Shown: positions 1 to 8,358 of the stretch, one piece after another
Layout: every line of letters starts with the position of its first letter
Position numbering within the stretch: position 1 is the stretch's first letter
From: Actinomycetales bacterium
Lineage (GTDB): Bacteria > Actinomycetota > Actinomycetes > Actinomycetales > Dermatophilaceae
NCBI GenBank assembly: GCA_016711095.1
Contig: JADJTP010000003.1
Coordinates: forward strand, 992,001-1,056,000
Length of the DNA: 64,000 bases
Direction: 5' to 3'
Position numbers and translations under genes: made by a program
The notes under the pieces: model-generated
Database searches by the model: none
What the model was told of the DNA's origin: nothing
What the model saw: the letters and a program-made list of their open reading frames with translations, nothing else

Positions 1-78
1 CTCGGCCCGGCCGCCCCATCATGGGTCAAGGGCAAACGCCGCGTCATAGGACCCGGCCCCCGCGACACCTACGGCTGA
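1..78 (+). CDS. dciA: DciA (DUF721) C-terminal tail, partial
   Basis: Only the last 25 codons are in the window. They read in frame from base 1 to the TGA at 76-78 and end in RGxGPRDTYG-like residues (here GPGPRDTYG after SWVKGKRRVI). That ending is typical of actinobacterial DUF721/DciA proteins, which help load the replicative helicase DnaB. The place, just upstream of gyrB, is where dciA normally sits (dnaA-dnaN-recF-dciA-gyrB). The rest of the gene lies to the left of the window. Identification rests on the short tail and on synteny. Confidence 0.75.
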   Translation, partial: LGPAAPSWVKGKRRVIGPGPRDTYG

Positions 79-92
79 CCCCCCAGCCCCCT

Positions 93-188
93 GTGACCCG
101 CCGAGATTGACGTTGCGTGTACGACACGCCGGGTCACAACGTCAATCTCGGCGCGGAGCTGGTCACAAGGTCAATCTCGGCGGGTGAC
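93..188. repeat. Three-copy inverted and direct repeat between dciA and the rhodanese gene
   Basis: A word of about 20 bases, ACAACGTCAATCTCGGCG, occurs three times. It is inverted at 93-115 (GTGACCCGCCGAGATTGACG then TTG) and direct at 137-153 and 162-188 (the last with one change, AAGG for AACG). Copies one and two can form a hairpin with a loop of about 21 bases. It lies between dciA and the next gene, so it may act as a terminator or as a regulator-binding site. I do not recognise it as a known element. Confidence 0.6.
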
Positions 189-230
189 TCCGGGGTGAGC
201 ATGAGGGGTCGGACACTTAGGCTGACCGGC

Positions 231-1127
231 ATGACTTCTGCGACGGCATCGACGGCATCGACCGATCGGTCGGCAGTCCTCGTGAGCGCCGCCGAGCTTG
301 CCCAGGCTCTCGCCGACGCTCAGCCGCCGACCGTTCTCGACGTCCGCTGGCGCCTCGGTGAGCCCGCCGGCAGCGGACAGGCCCGGTATGCCGCAGCCCA
401 CCTTCCCGGCGCCCGCTGGATCGACCTCGAGACGGTGCTCACGCGGCATACCGGCGATCCGCGCGACGGACGCCACCCGCTGCCCGACGTGGCCACCCTG
501 TATGCCGGGCTGCTGGCGGCAGGAGTCCGGGACGGCAGGCCGGTCGTCGTGTATGACGAGGGCGGATCTTTCGCCGCGAGCCGGGCCTGGTGGGTGCTCA
601 CCTGGGCCGGCATCCCGACGCGAGTGCTCGACGGCGGCATCGACGCCTGGACCGACTCGGGGCAGTCGCTCACGCTCGAGCAGCCTGGGCCCGGGGGCGC
701 CGAGCCGGGTCGGCTGCACCTCACCCTCGGCTGCCTGCCGACCATCACCGCCGACGAGGCCGCGGCACTTGCCGAGAGCGGGGTGCTGGTCGACGTGCGA
801 GCGCCCGAGCGCTATCGCGGTGAGCTCGAGCCACTCGATCCGGTGGCCGGGCACATCCCGGGGTCGGTCAACGTCCCCGTGACCAACCTGTTCACCGTCG
901 CGGGCGCACTGCCCGAGGAGAGCACCCTGCGCGAACGGCTGGCAGGCGTGCTGCACCGTGCCGACGCCGGCGGACCGGTGGGGACCTACTGCGGGTCCGG
1001 GGTGTCGGCGGCTCAGGCGGTGCTGGCTTTGCGCACGCTCGGAGTGGATGCTGCGCTCTTCCCGGGGTCCTGGTCGGCATGGTCCAACGACCCGACCCGC
1101 CCGAGCGCCACCGGCCATTCGAGCTGA
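231..1127 (+). CDS. sseA: Thiosulfate/3-mercaptopyruvate sulfurtransferase (two rhodanese domains)
   Basis: This 298-residue protein has the tandem rhodanese layout of SseA-type enzymes, which move sulfur from thiosulfate or 3-mercaptopyruvate to a thiol or cyanide in the cytoplasm. The inactive N-terminal domain shows VLDVRWRLG and HLPGARWIDLE. The C-terminal domain shows DVRAPERYRGE, HIPGSVNVP and the catalytic loop TYCGSGVSA with the active-site cysteine. The frame is open farther upstream to 117, but that stretch runs through the repeat at 93-188, so I chose the ATG at 231. Its place between dciA and gyrB is unusual, since these genes are normally adjacent. Confidence 0.85.
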   Translation: MTSATASTASTDRSAVLVSAAELAQALADAQPPTVLDVRWRLGEPAGSGQARYAAAHLPGARWIDLETVLTRHTGDPRDGRHPLPDVATLYAGLLAAGVRDGRPVVVYDEGGSFAASRAWWVLTWAGIPTRVLDGGIDAWTDSGQSLTLEQPGPGGAEPGRLHLTLGCLPTITADEAAALAESGVLVDVRAPERYRGELEPLDPVAGHIPGSVNVPVTNLFTVAGALPEESTLRERLAGVLHRADAGGPVGTYCGSGVSAAQAVLALRTLGVDAALFPGSWSAWSNDPTRPSATGHSS

Positions 1128-1413
1128 GTTCGGGCGGTCCAACGGCGTGTCACCGACCGCGATAGTCGCGTGGAGCGGATCTGGCCGCTGACGCGTCGAG
1201 GCCCCGGGTCGAATATGGGGAGTCGGCCCTGAGGGTCTGCTGGCCCCACAGTGGCTTTCTTGGGCCGTGGTGGCAGGGTGGGGGGTGTGGGGCTATAGAA
1301 TGACAGACGATCCACGGCTGTCGCGGCACCCCCCAGCGGCAGCCGTCGGCATGACGCCAGCGCATCCGGCAAGACATCCGGTCCCACTACATGGGACCGA
1401 CGACAGGAGCATC

Positions 1414-3495
1414 GTGGTCGACCCCACTCCACCCGCCGGTATGCCGCTAGCCCCAGCTCCAGATGCCGCACGGGATGAGCTGCCGGCATACGATGCCGCC
1501 GCCATCACCGTCCTGGAAGGGCTCGACGCGGTCCGTAAGCGACCCGGCATGTATATCGGTTCGACCGGTGAGCGCGGCCTGCACCACCTCGTGTCCGAGA
1601 TCGTCGACAACGCGGTCGACGAGGCGCTGGCCGGATTCGCCGACGCCATCGACGTGGCGCTGCTGGCCGACGGCGGGGTCCGGGTGCGCGACAACGGCCG
1701 AGGCATCCCCACCGACATCCATCCCACCGAGGGGGTCAGCGCCGTCGAGCTCGTCCTCACTCAGTTGCACGCCGGCGGCAAGTTCGGTGGCGGCGGCTAC
1801 AAGGTGTCCGGTGGGCTGCACGGCGTCGGCTCCTCGGTCGTCAACGCCCTGTCCACTCGCCTCGACGCCGAGGTGCGCCAGAAGGGCCAGATCTTCCGGA
1901 TGTCCTTCGAGCGGGGTGTTCCGGTCAAACCACTCGCGCCGGTCGGCCCGACCGATGAGACCGGCACGACGATCACTTTCTGGGCCTCGGCGGACATCTT
2001 CGAGAGCACCCACTATGACTTCGAGACGCTGCGGGCCCGTTTCCAGCAGATGGCCTTCCTCAACAAGGGCCTGCGGATCACCCTCGTGGACGAGCGGCCC
2101 GACCCGGACGCCGAGGACGACGACCTCGACCTCGACAATGCAACTCCCGACGTCGAGAAGCTCTCCGAGGCCGACGGTGCTCCCAAGGGGGCTCGTAAGG
2201 TCTCCTACCGTTACGACGGCGGGCTGATCGACTACGTCAAACACCTCGTCGGCTCCAAGAAGTCAGAGCCCATCCACCCGGAGATCATCGCCATCGAAAG
2301 CGAAGACGCCGGGCGGGCGCTCAGCCTCGAGCTGGCGATGCAGTGGACGACGGCCTACAGCGAGGCGGTGCACACCTACGCCAACACGATCAACACTCAC
2401 GAGGGCGGCACCCACGAAGAGGGCTTCCGCGCGGCGATGACCAAGCTGATCAACGAGTTCGCTCGCAAGCAGGGGCAGCTGAAGGACAAGGACGAGAACC
2501 TCACCGGCGACGACATCCGCGAGGGCCTCACCGCGGTCGTCAGCGTCAAGCTGGGCGAGCCGCAGTTCGAGGGCCAGACCAAGACCAAGCTGGGCAACTC
2601 CGAGGTCAAGGGTTTCGTGCAGAGCGCGATGACCAAAGAGTTCGGGCACTGGCTGGAGGCGCACCCCCGCGAGGGCAAGGACATCGTGGGCAAGGCCATC
2701 CAAGCCTCGCTGGCCAGGATCGCGGCCCGCAAGGCCCGCGAGGCCACTCGGCGCAAGAGCCCGCTGGAGTCCGGCGGGTTGCCGGGCAAGTTGCGCGATT
2801 GCCAGGCCAAGGATCCGGCGGTCTCGGAGGTCTTCATCGTCGAGGGCGATTCGGCCGGCGGTTCGGCGGTGCAGGGTCGCGACCCGCACACCCAGGCGAT
2901 CCTGCCGATCCGCGGCAAGATCCTCAACGTCGAGAAGGCCCGCATCGACAAGATCCTGGCGAACAACGAAGTCCAGGCGCTCATCTCGGCGTTCGGCACG
3001 GGCATCGGCGAGGAGTTCGACCTGGCCAAGGCCCGCTATCACAAGATCGTCCTGATGGCCGACGCCGACGTCGACGGCATGCACATCCGCACGCTGCTGC
3101 TGACCCTGCTGTTCCGTTTCATGCGTCCGCTCATCGACGCCGGCTATGTCTATCTCGCCCAGCCGCCGCTCTATCGGATCAAGTGGTCCAACGTCCCGCA
3201 CGAGTTCGCCTACTCCGACCGCGAGCGTGACGGGCTGGTCGCCCAGGGCGAGTCCAAGGGCCGGCGGCTGCCGCGGGAGAACGCCATCCAGCGCTACAAG
3301 GGCCTCGGCGAGATGAACCCGCCCGAGCTGCGTGACACGACGATGGACCCGCAGACCCGCACCCTGCTGCAGGTCACCCTTGCCGACGCCGCGGCCGCCG
3401 ACGAGATCTTCTCGATCCTCATGGGCGAAGACGTCGAGTCACGCCGCAGCTTCATCCAACGCAATGCCCGCGACGTCCGCTTCCTTGACATCTGA
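1414..3495 (+). CDS. gyrB: DNA gyrase subunit B
   Basis: GyrB is the ATPase and TOPRIM subunit of gyrase, which adds negative supercoils as an A2B2 complex. Visible landmarks in order are the GHKL ATPase boxes (EIVDNAVDEAL, VRDNGRGIPTD, GGGYKVSGGLHGVGSS), the TOPRIM motifs (EVFIVEGDSAGGSA, PIRGKILNVEKAR, DADVDGMHIRTLL) and the C-terminal RYKGLGEMNPPEL. I chose GTG at 1414 (693 residues) because AGGAGC stands three bases upstream. The frame is open to 1267, and an ATG at 1300 is an alternative. TATAGAAT at 1294-1301 could be a -10 box. A short acidic insert (DAEDDDLDLD) follows the transducer region. gyrA follows in the same direction. Confidence 0.95.
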   Translation: MVDPTPPAGMPLAPAPDAARDELPAYDAAAITVLEGLDAVRKRPGMYIGSTGERGLHHLVSEIVDNAVDEALAGFADAIDVALLADGGVRVRDNGRGIPTDIHPTEGVSAVELVLTQLHAGGKFGGGGYKVSGGLHGVGSSVVNALSTRLDAEVRQKGQIFRMSFERGVPVKPLAPVGPTDETGTTITFWASADIFESTHYDFETLRARFQQMAFLNKGLRITLVDERPDPDAEDDDLDLDNATPDVEKLSEADGAPKGARKVSYRYDGGLIDYVKHLVGSKKSEPIHPEIIAIESEDAGRALSLELAMQWTTAYSEAVHTYANTINTHEGGTHEEGFRAAMTKLINEFARKQGQLKDKDENLTGDDIREGLTAVVSVKLGEPQFEGQTKTKLGNSEVKGFVQSAMTKEFGHWLEAHPREGKDIVGKAIQASLARIAARKAREATRRKSPLESGGLPGKLRDCQAKDPAVSEVFIVEGDSAGGSAVQGRDPHTQAILPIRGKILNVEKARIDKILANNEVQALISAFGTGIGEEFDLAKARYHKIVLMADADVDGMHIRTLLLTLLFRFMRPLIDAGYVYLAQPPLYRIKWSNVPHEFAYSDRERDGLVAQGESKGRRLPRENAIQRYKGLGEMNPPELRDTTMDPQTRTLLQVTLADAAAADEIFSILMGEDVESRRSFIQRNARDVRFLDI

Positions 3496-3522
3496 GGATC
3501 TGATGGAGGAACGAACGACGAC

Positions 3523-3594
3523 GGGGGGGCCCCCCCCCCCCCCGCCCCCCGGGGGGCGGGGGGGGGAGAGGGGGGGGGGCCCCCCCCCCCGGGG
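3523..3594. other. Anomalous G/C homopolymer tract between gyrB and gyrA
   Basis: For about 72 bases the sequence is runs of G and C only, broken by a single AGAG. It contains runs of 7 to 13 identical bases and is nearly self-complementary. Nothing else in the window looks like this. The likeliest explanation is a consensus or assembly artefact over a hard-to-read hairpin, so the true length and sequence of the gyrB-gyrA gap should be taken as unknown. No gene is supported here. Confidence 0.8.
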
Positions 3595-3618
3595 CTAGTG
3601 AGGAACCCCAAGACCCCC

Positions 3619-3646
3619 GTATGCCGCAGCCGGCTCAGCGGCATAC
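3619..3646. repeat. Perfect hairpin made of two inverted GTATGCCGC copies
   Basis: GTATGCCGC at 3619-3627 is followed by a ten-base spacer (AGCCGGCTCA) and its exact complement GCGGCATAC at 3638-3646. It sits 30 bases upstream of gyrA. The arms are the octamer over-represented throughout the backbone of this window. It may be an attenuator or terminator between gyrB and gyrA, or simply a paired copy of the repeated word. There is no U-tract. Confidence 0.6.
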
Positions 3647-3676
3647 GGTATCCGTTTGCAGCAGTGAGGAACCCGC

Positions 3677-6346
3677 ATGAGTGAGCAGCCGCCGATCGAG
3701 CCTCCCGACGAGGCACCGGTGGACGATTTCGGTGGTCCGCCGCCGCCGAACGGTGGCGACAAGATCGAACCGATCGATCTCAACACCGAGATGCAGCGCT
3801 CGTACATCGACTATGCGATGGCGGTCATCGTCAGTCGCGCGCTGCCCGACGTGCGGGACGGGCTCAAGCCGGTGCATCGGCGCGTGCTCTATGCGATGTA
3901 TGACGGCGGCTATCGCCCCGACCGGGCCTACAACAAGTGCAGTCGGGTCGTCGGCGATGTCATGGGGCAATATCACCCGCACGGAGACTCGGCGATCTAT
4001 GACGCCCTGGTGCGGCTCGTGCAGCCGTGGTCGCTGCGCTATCCGCTTGTCGACGGGCAGGGCAACTTCGGCAGCCCGGGCAACGACGGCGCGGCGGCGC
4101 CGCGATACACCGAGTGCCGGATGGCGCAGCTGGCCATGGACATGGTCCGCGACATCACCGAAGACACCGTCGACTTCAAGGACAACTACGACGGCAAGAC
4201 GAAGGAACCGGTCGTCCTGCCCAGCCGCTTCCCCAACCTGCTCGTCAACGGCAGCTCGGGCATCGCGGTCGGCATGGCTACGAACATCCCCCCGCACAAC
4301 CTGCGCGAGGTGGCCGCGGGCGCCCAGTGGTATCTCGAGCACCACCAGGCCACCCGTGAGGAGTTGCTCGAGAAGCTGCTGACGATCGTCAAGGGCCCGG
4401 ACTTCCCGACCGGCGCGCTCATCATGGGCCGCCGCGGCATCGAGGACGCCTATCGCACCGGGCGTGGGTCGGTCATCATGCGGGCGGTCGTCGCCGTCGA
4501 GGAGATCCATGGCCGGGTCTGCCTCGTCGTCACGGAGCTGCCCTATCAGGTCAACCCCGACATGCTCGCGCAGAAGATCGCCGAGCTGGTCCGCGAGGGC
4601 CGGGTCGGCGGCATCGCCGACATCCGCGACGAGACCTCCGGGCGCACCGGGCAGCGGCTGGTCATCGTCCTCAAGCGTGACGCCGTCGCCAAGGTCGTGC
4701 TCAACAACCTCTACAAGCACACCCAGTTGCAGACGACCTTCGGCGCGAACATGCTCGCGCTCGTCGATGAGGTGCCCCGCACCCTGCCGCTGGACTCGTT
4801 CATCAGGCATTGGGTGGACCACCAGATTGAAGTCATCCAGCGGCGGACGGCATACCGGCTGGCGAAGGCCGAGGCCGAGATCCACATCTTGCGCGGCTAT
4901 CTCAAGGCCCTCGACCAGCTCGACGCGGTCATCGCCCTAATCCGGGCGTCGGCGACCGTCGAGGTCGCGCGCGTTGGCCTCATCGAGCTGCTCGACATCG
5001 ACGAGACCCAGGCCAGTGCCATCCTCAGCCTGCAGCTGCGCCGGCTGGCCGCCCTGGAGCGTCAGAAGATCATCGACGACCATGACGAGCTGTTGACTCG
5101 GATCATCGACTTCCAGGACATCCTGGCCCGGCCCGACAGGCAGCGCACGATCGTGTCGACCGAGCTGGCCGAGATCGTCGACAAGTTCGGCGACGAGCGG
5201 CGCACCCGGATCGAGTTCTTCGAGGGCGACATGTCCGTCGAAGACCTCATCCCCGAGGAAGACGTCGTCGTCACCATCACCCGCGGCGGCTATGCCAAGC
5301 GCACCAAGACCGACCTGTATCGCTCGCAACGCCGCGGCGGCAAGGGAGTTCGCGGGGCACAGTTGCGCGGTGAGGACGTCGTCGATCACTTCTTCACCAC
5401 CTCGACACACCATTGGCTGCTGTTCTTCACCACCCTGGGCCGGGTCTATCGGGCCAGGGCGCATGAGCTGCCTGAAGGTGGACGCGACGCCAAGGGACAA
5501 CACGTCGCCAACCTGCTGGCCTTCCAGCCGGGCGAGGACATCGCCCAGGTGTTGGCGATCACCGACTATCAGCAGGCGCCGTATCTCGTCCTCGCCACCC
5601 GCGCCGGCCTGATCAAGAAGACCCGGTTGTCCGAGTACGACTCGCCGCGCACCGGCGGACTCATCGCCGTCAACCTGCGCGAGGACGATGTGCTCGTGGG
5701 CGTGGGCCTGGCCGCTCCCGAGGACGATCTGCTACTGGTCTCCCGCAAGGGGCAGTCGGTGCGTTTTCAGGCCGACGACGAACGGCTGCGCCCGATGGGC
5801 AGGGCCACCTCGGGTGTCACCGGGATGCGTTTCAAGGTGGGCGACCGGCTGCTGGCGATGTCGGTCGTGACGGCCGGGACCGAGCCCGACGTCTTCGTCG
5901 TCTTCGAGAACGGCCTGGCCAAACGCACGCCCATTGCCGAATATCGGCGCCAAGGTCGGGGCGGCACCGGTATCCAGGTCGCCAAGCTCTCCGACAAGGG
6001 CGGTGACCTCGTCGGCGCGCTCACCGTGACCGCCGAGGACGAGGTCATGGTTGTCATGGAGAAGGGCAAGATCGTCCGCTCGCGCGTCGATGAGGTGCGG
6101 CATACCGGGCGGTCCACCATGGGTGTGAAGTTCGCGACGCCCGATCGGGGAGACTCGATTGTCGCGGTGGCGCGCAACCACGAAAGCGGTCCGGAGGACG
6201 ACAATGGCGTAGCGTCTGATGAGGGCAGTTCAGCCCCGACTGATGACAGCGACTCCGTCCTGCCCGACGACGTGCATGCACGCGCGGACACCGCCACGCC
6301 GGAGTCCCGGTCCGAGTCCGACGAGCAGCCTGGAGGTAGCGAGTGA
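3677..6346 (+). CDS. gyrA: DNA gyrase subunit A
   Basis: GyrA is the DNA cleavage and rejoining subunit. This 889-residue protein shows the breakage domain with the catalytic tyrosine in APRYTECRM, the quinolone-resistance region HPHGDSAIYDALVR with Ser and Asp at the two key positions (the susceptible-type residues), coiled-coil residues, and the GyrA box QRRGGKG that opens the C-terminal wrapping domain. It ends in an acidic, unstructured tail. The ATG at 3677 follows GAGGA with proper spacing. The stop overlaps the GTG of the next gene (GTGA), so the two are translationally coupled. Confidence 0.97.
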   Translation: MSEQPPIEPPDEAPVDDFGGPPPPNGGDKIEPIDLNTEMQRSYIDYAMAVIVSRALPDVRDGLKPVHRRVLYAMYDGGYRPDRAYNKCSRVVGDVMGQYHPHGDSAIYDALVRLVQPWSLRYPLVDGQGNFGSPGNDGAAAPRYTECRMAQLAMDMVRDITEDTVDFKDNYDGKTKEPVVLPSRFPNLLVNGSSGIAVGMATNIPPHNLREVAAGAQWYLEHHQATREELLEKLLTIVKGPDFPTGALIMGRRGIEDAYRTGRGSVIMRAVVAVEEIHGRVCLVVTELPYQVNPDMLAQKIAELVREGRVGGIADIRDETSGRTGQRLVIVLKRDAVAKVVLNNLYKHTQLQTTFGANMLALVDEVPRTLPLDSFIRHWVDHQIEVIQRRTAYRLAKAEAEIHILRGYLKALDQLDAVIALIRASATVEVARVGLIELLDIDETQASAILSLQLRRLAALERQKIIDDHDELLTRIIDFQDILARPDRQRTIVSTELAEIVDKFGDERRTRIEFFEGDMSVEDLIPEEDVVVTITRGGYAKRTKTDLYRSQRRGGKGVRGAQLRGEDVVDHFFTTSTHHWLLFFTTLGRVYRARAHELPEGGRDAKGQHVANLLAFQPGEDIAQVLAITDYQQAPYLVLATRAGLIKKTRLSEYDSPRTGGLIAVNLREDDVLVGVGLAAPEDDLLLVSRKGQSVRFQADDERLRPMGRATSGVTGMRFKVGDRLLAMSVVTAGTEPDVFVVFENGLAKRTPIAEYRRQGRGGTGIQVAKLSDKGGDLVGALTVTAEDEVMVVMEKGKIVRSRVDEVRHTGRSTMGVKFATPDRGDSIVAVARNHESGPEDDNGVASDEGSSAPTDDSDSVLPDDVHARADTATPESRSESDEQPGGSE

Positions 6347-6900
6347 GCACACCTGGGGGCGCCACCTCCTCCGGCCCGCCCACCACCAAGTTGAGCACGC
6401 CCGGTGCGCCACCTGCAGCAGCGGGTGACCCGCCGACGGCCGGGGGCGCCGCCGCGAAGACGGCTGCCGCCATCAAGACCGCCGCCATCAAGACCGCTGC
6501 GGCTGCCACCGCCCCGTCGGCCAAGTCGCGGTCCGGCACCCGACGGGTACGGCTGGCCGTCTCACGGGTCGACCCGTGGTCGGCGATGAAGATCTCGTTC
6601 CTGCTGTCCTTCGCTGCCGGGATCGGCCTCGTCGTCACGACGATGGTGTTGTGGATGATCCTGTCGGGGATGAGCGTCTTCAACGACATCGACGGTCTCG
6701 TCAAGAGCATGCAGCCCAACTCAGCCGACCCGTTCACGATCATGGACTACATCAGCTTCCCGCGGGTGACCTCGCTCGCGATGGTCGTCGCCGTCGTCGA
6801 CGTCATCCTGCTCACCGCACTGGGCACCCTGTCGGCGTATCTCTATAACCTCAGTGCCGCGCTCGTCGGCGGCGTGCAACTCACCCTCACCGACGACTGA
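6343..6900 (+). CDS. DUF3566 membrane protein downstream of gyrA
   Basis: This 185-residue protein starts with GTG overlapping the gyrA stop. Residues 1-75 are low-complexity Ala/Thr/Pro. Then come the conserved DUF3566 segments: WSAMKISFLLSFAAGIGL with a first membrane helix, an extracellular loop beginning SGMSVFNDID, and a second helix (AMVVAVVDVILLTALGTL). The family is fixed at this spot in actinobacteria (Rv0007 in Mycobacterium tuberculosis). Its function is unknown. A membrane role near division has been suggested from context only. Confidence 0.85.
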   Translation: MSTPGGATSSGPPTTKLSTPGAPPAAAGDPPTAGGAAAKTAAAIKTAAIKTAAAATAPSAKSRSGTRRVRLAVSRVDPWSAMKISFLLSFAAGIGLVVTTMVLWMILSGMSVFNDIDGLVKSMQPNSADPFTIMDYISFPRVTSLAMVVAVVDVILLTALGTLSAYLYNLSAALVGGVQLTLTDD

Positions 6901-6964
6901 CGTGCTGCGCCCTGACGCGCCGCACCCGGGCGCGGGCGGTGCGCGGGCGGCATACGGCACCGTT

Positions 6965-6994
6965 TTGATCGGGGTCGAGGCCGTGGGGTAGTCT
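6965..6994 (+). promoter_or_regulatory. Probable promoter of the tRNA-Ile gene
   Basis: TTGATC (6965-6970) and TAGTCT (6989-6994) are separated by 18 bases and lie 40 bases upstream of the mature tRNA-Ile start. This suits a housekeeping sigma-70-type promoter. Called by eye, without transcript evidence. Confidence 0.45.
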
Positions 6995-7033
6995 GACGGG
7001 TCGCGGCGGTCATCCGTCGCGCGATGGTGACGC

Positions 7034-7110
7034 GGGCCTATAGCTCAGACGGTTAGAGCGCTTCCCTGATAAGGAAGAGGCCGGAGGTTCAAGTCCTCCT
7101 AGGCCCACCA
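7034..7110 (+). tRNA. ileT: tRNA-Ile (GAT)
   Basis: The cloverleaf is complete: acceptor GGGCCTA pairs with TAGGCCC, D-arm AGCTCAGACGGTTAGAGC, anticodon loop CTGATAA with anticodon GAT, T-arm GGAGGTTCAAGTCCTCC. The 3' ACCA is encoded and ends at 7110. It stands downstream of gyrA, as in many actinobacteria. Confidence 0.97.
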
Positions 7111-7137
7111 CCGTCGCCCAACAGCGGGAGGTATGCC

Positions 7138-7278
7138 GTGCCGAAGAGGTTGTGGATCACCCTCGCGGCCGCTGTCGCAGCGGTTCTCGCGGTGCGCAAG
7201 TCCGTCGCCGAGCAGCGGGCCGAGCGAGAGCTGTGGGCCGAGGCGACCGACGATGTGCGCCGGCCCGAGCAGTCCTGA
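7138..7278 (+). CDS. DLW-39 family small protein
   Basis: This 46-residue peptide starts at GTG 7138, behind a GGGAGG ribosome site with seven bases of spacing. It has an N-terminal hydrophobic stretch (LWITLAAAVAAVLAV), then a charged segment ending with ELWAEATDDVRRPEQS. The core E/D-LW-x-EATD is the hallmark of the small DLW-39 family found in actinobacteria between gyrA and the tRNA-Ile/tRNA-Ala genes, which is exactly this location. The function is unknown. A single-pass membrane peptide is likely. Confidence 0.75.
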   Translation: MPKRLWITLAAAVAAVLAVRKSVAEQRAERELWAEATDDVRRPEQS

Positions 7279-7298
7279 GGCTGGCGTCTCCCGTTTAC

Positions 7299-7371
7299 GG
7301 GGCCATGGCGCAATTGGTAGCGCACCTGCTTTGCAAGCAGGGGGTTAGGGGTTCGAGTCCCCTTGGCTCCA
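7299..7371 (+). tRNA. alaT: tRNA-Ala (TGC), integration site of the island
   Basis: Acceptor GGGGCCA pairs with TGGCTCC including the G3-U70 wobble that marks alanine tRNAs. The anticodon loop TTTGCAA gives anticodon TGC, and the T-arm is GGGGTTCGAGTCCCC. The 3' CCA is not encoded. The 3' half (from the anticodon) is repeated with its downstream flank about 18.7 kb away at 26079, so this gene is the likely attachment site of the genomic island. Confidence 0.97.
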
Positions 7372-7512
7372 CTGACACACCGACGACCCGACACGCCCTT
7401 TCGTCGAGTCGTCTGTGTGTCATCGGTGTTGAGGCGTCTCGAACCCCGGTGGGGTTCTGGGCCCACATGGGTGAGCGGAGCGAGCCCATGGGGCGTCCCC
7501 TTGGCTCCACTG
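7330..7512 (+). repeat. Left end repeat of the island (tRNA-Ala 3' half plus flank)
   Basis: From TTTGCAAGCAG in the tRNA-Ala anticodon arm through the tRNA tail, a hairpin and about 140 more bases, the sequence recurs at 26079-26260 with a few differences. Within it are a palindrome GAACCCCGGTGGGGTTC, a second one around CATGGGTGAGCGGAGCGAGC, and a second copy of the tRNA tail (CCCCTTGGCTCCACTG). I read it as the left attachment repeat. Confidence 0.75.
7373..7422. terminator. Hairpin after tRNA-Ala
   Basis: TGACACACCGACGACCCGAC (7373-7392) pairs with GTCGAGTCGTCTGTGTGTCA (7403-7422) across a ten-base loop with a few mismatches. The loop carries a short T-run. It directly follows the tRNA and fits a terminator. 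A cleaner copy is at 26121-26170. Confidence 0.6.
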
Positions 7513-8358
7513 CAGGTCAGAGGCCATTCCAGCAGGGAAGCGCCTCGGATTGTCGCTTGCCGCAGTGTCTTGCAGCAGCGCGGGGTCATCGTCGGTGGTG
7601 CTAGTTGGTACGAACGCCTCGCCAAGCTAGGCGAGGGCTGCTCGGGTGCTCTTGAGGACTGGAAGCACCCCATCCACCACAATCGCTCGAGTGACGATTA
7701 GGGGCTCTTCCCAATCGAGAGTGTGGTCGCGGGTGGGCCGGGTCGGCGCGTCGGTGGCTGGGGAGGGTCGAGGTCTTCCGATGATTGAGGTTCCTACGCC
7801 TTCGATCAGGAAGACCTCGACGTGTCTGACGGTACCTTCGCGAGCCCTGACTTGAGCACGTTCTGTCGTCTGGATGAGCTGGGCTTGGCGGTTGTCGGCC
7901 AACGCGTCGGCGCCGATCGTGCGGTGCTTGCCTGTCGGGTGGTCGAGCCGGATGACTGGTGCCGCCAGTGTGGCTGCCAGGGCATCGCGCGGGACACCGT
8001 GGTCCGTCGGCTGGCGCACGAGCCGTTCGGGTGGCGACCGACGACGCTGGAGGTGACGATCCGCCGCTATCGGTGCACCGGGTGTGGGCGTGTGTGGCGG
8101 CAGGACACGTCCAAGGCCGCGCAGCCCCGGGCGAAGATCTCCCGCCGTGGGCTGCGGTGGGCGCTGGAGGGGGTTGTCTGCGCGCACCTGACGATCGCTC
8201 GGGTTGCTGCGGGACTGGCCGTGGCGTGGGATACCGCCAACACCGCGGTGCTGGCCGAGGGCAAACGGGTGTTGATCACCGGCGAGGACCGTTTCGAGGG
8301 CGTGCACGTCGTTGGCGTCGACGAACATGTCTGGCGCCATACTCGCCGCGGCGACAAG

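Noticed and set aside
1447..2244. Long leftward frames opposite gyrB and gyrA
   Set aside because: They are antisense shadows typical of high-GC DNA (Asp/Val/Leu/Gly-rich), with no family motifs.
3595..3676. A short coding frame between gyrB and gyrA starting at 3503
   Set aside because: The frame runs through the anomalous G/C tract and would give only Gly/Pro runs. It is most likely an artefact.
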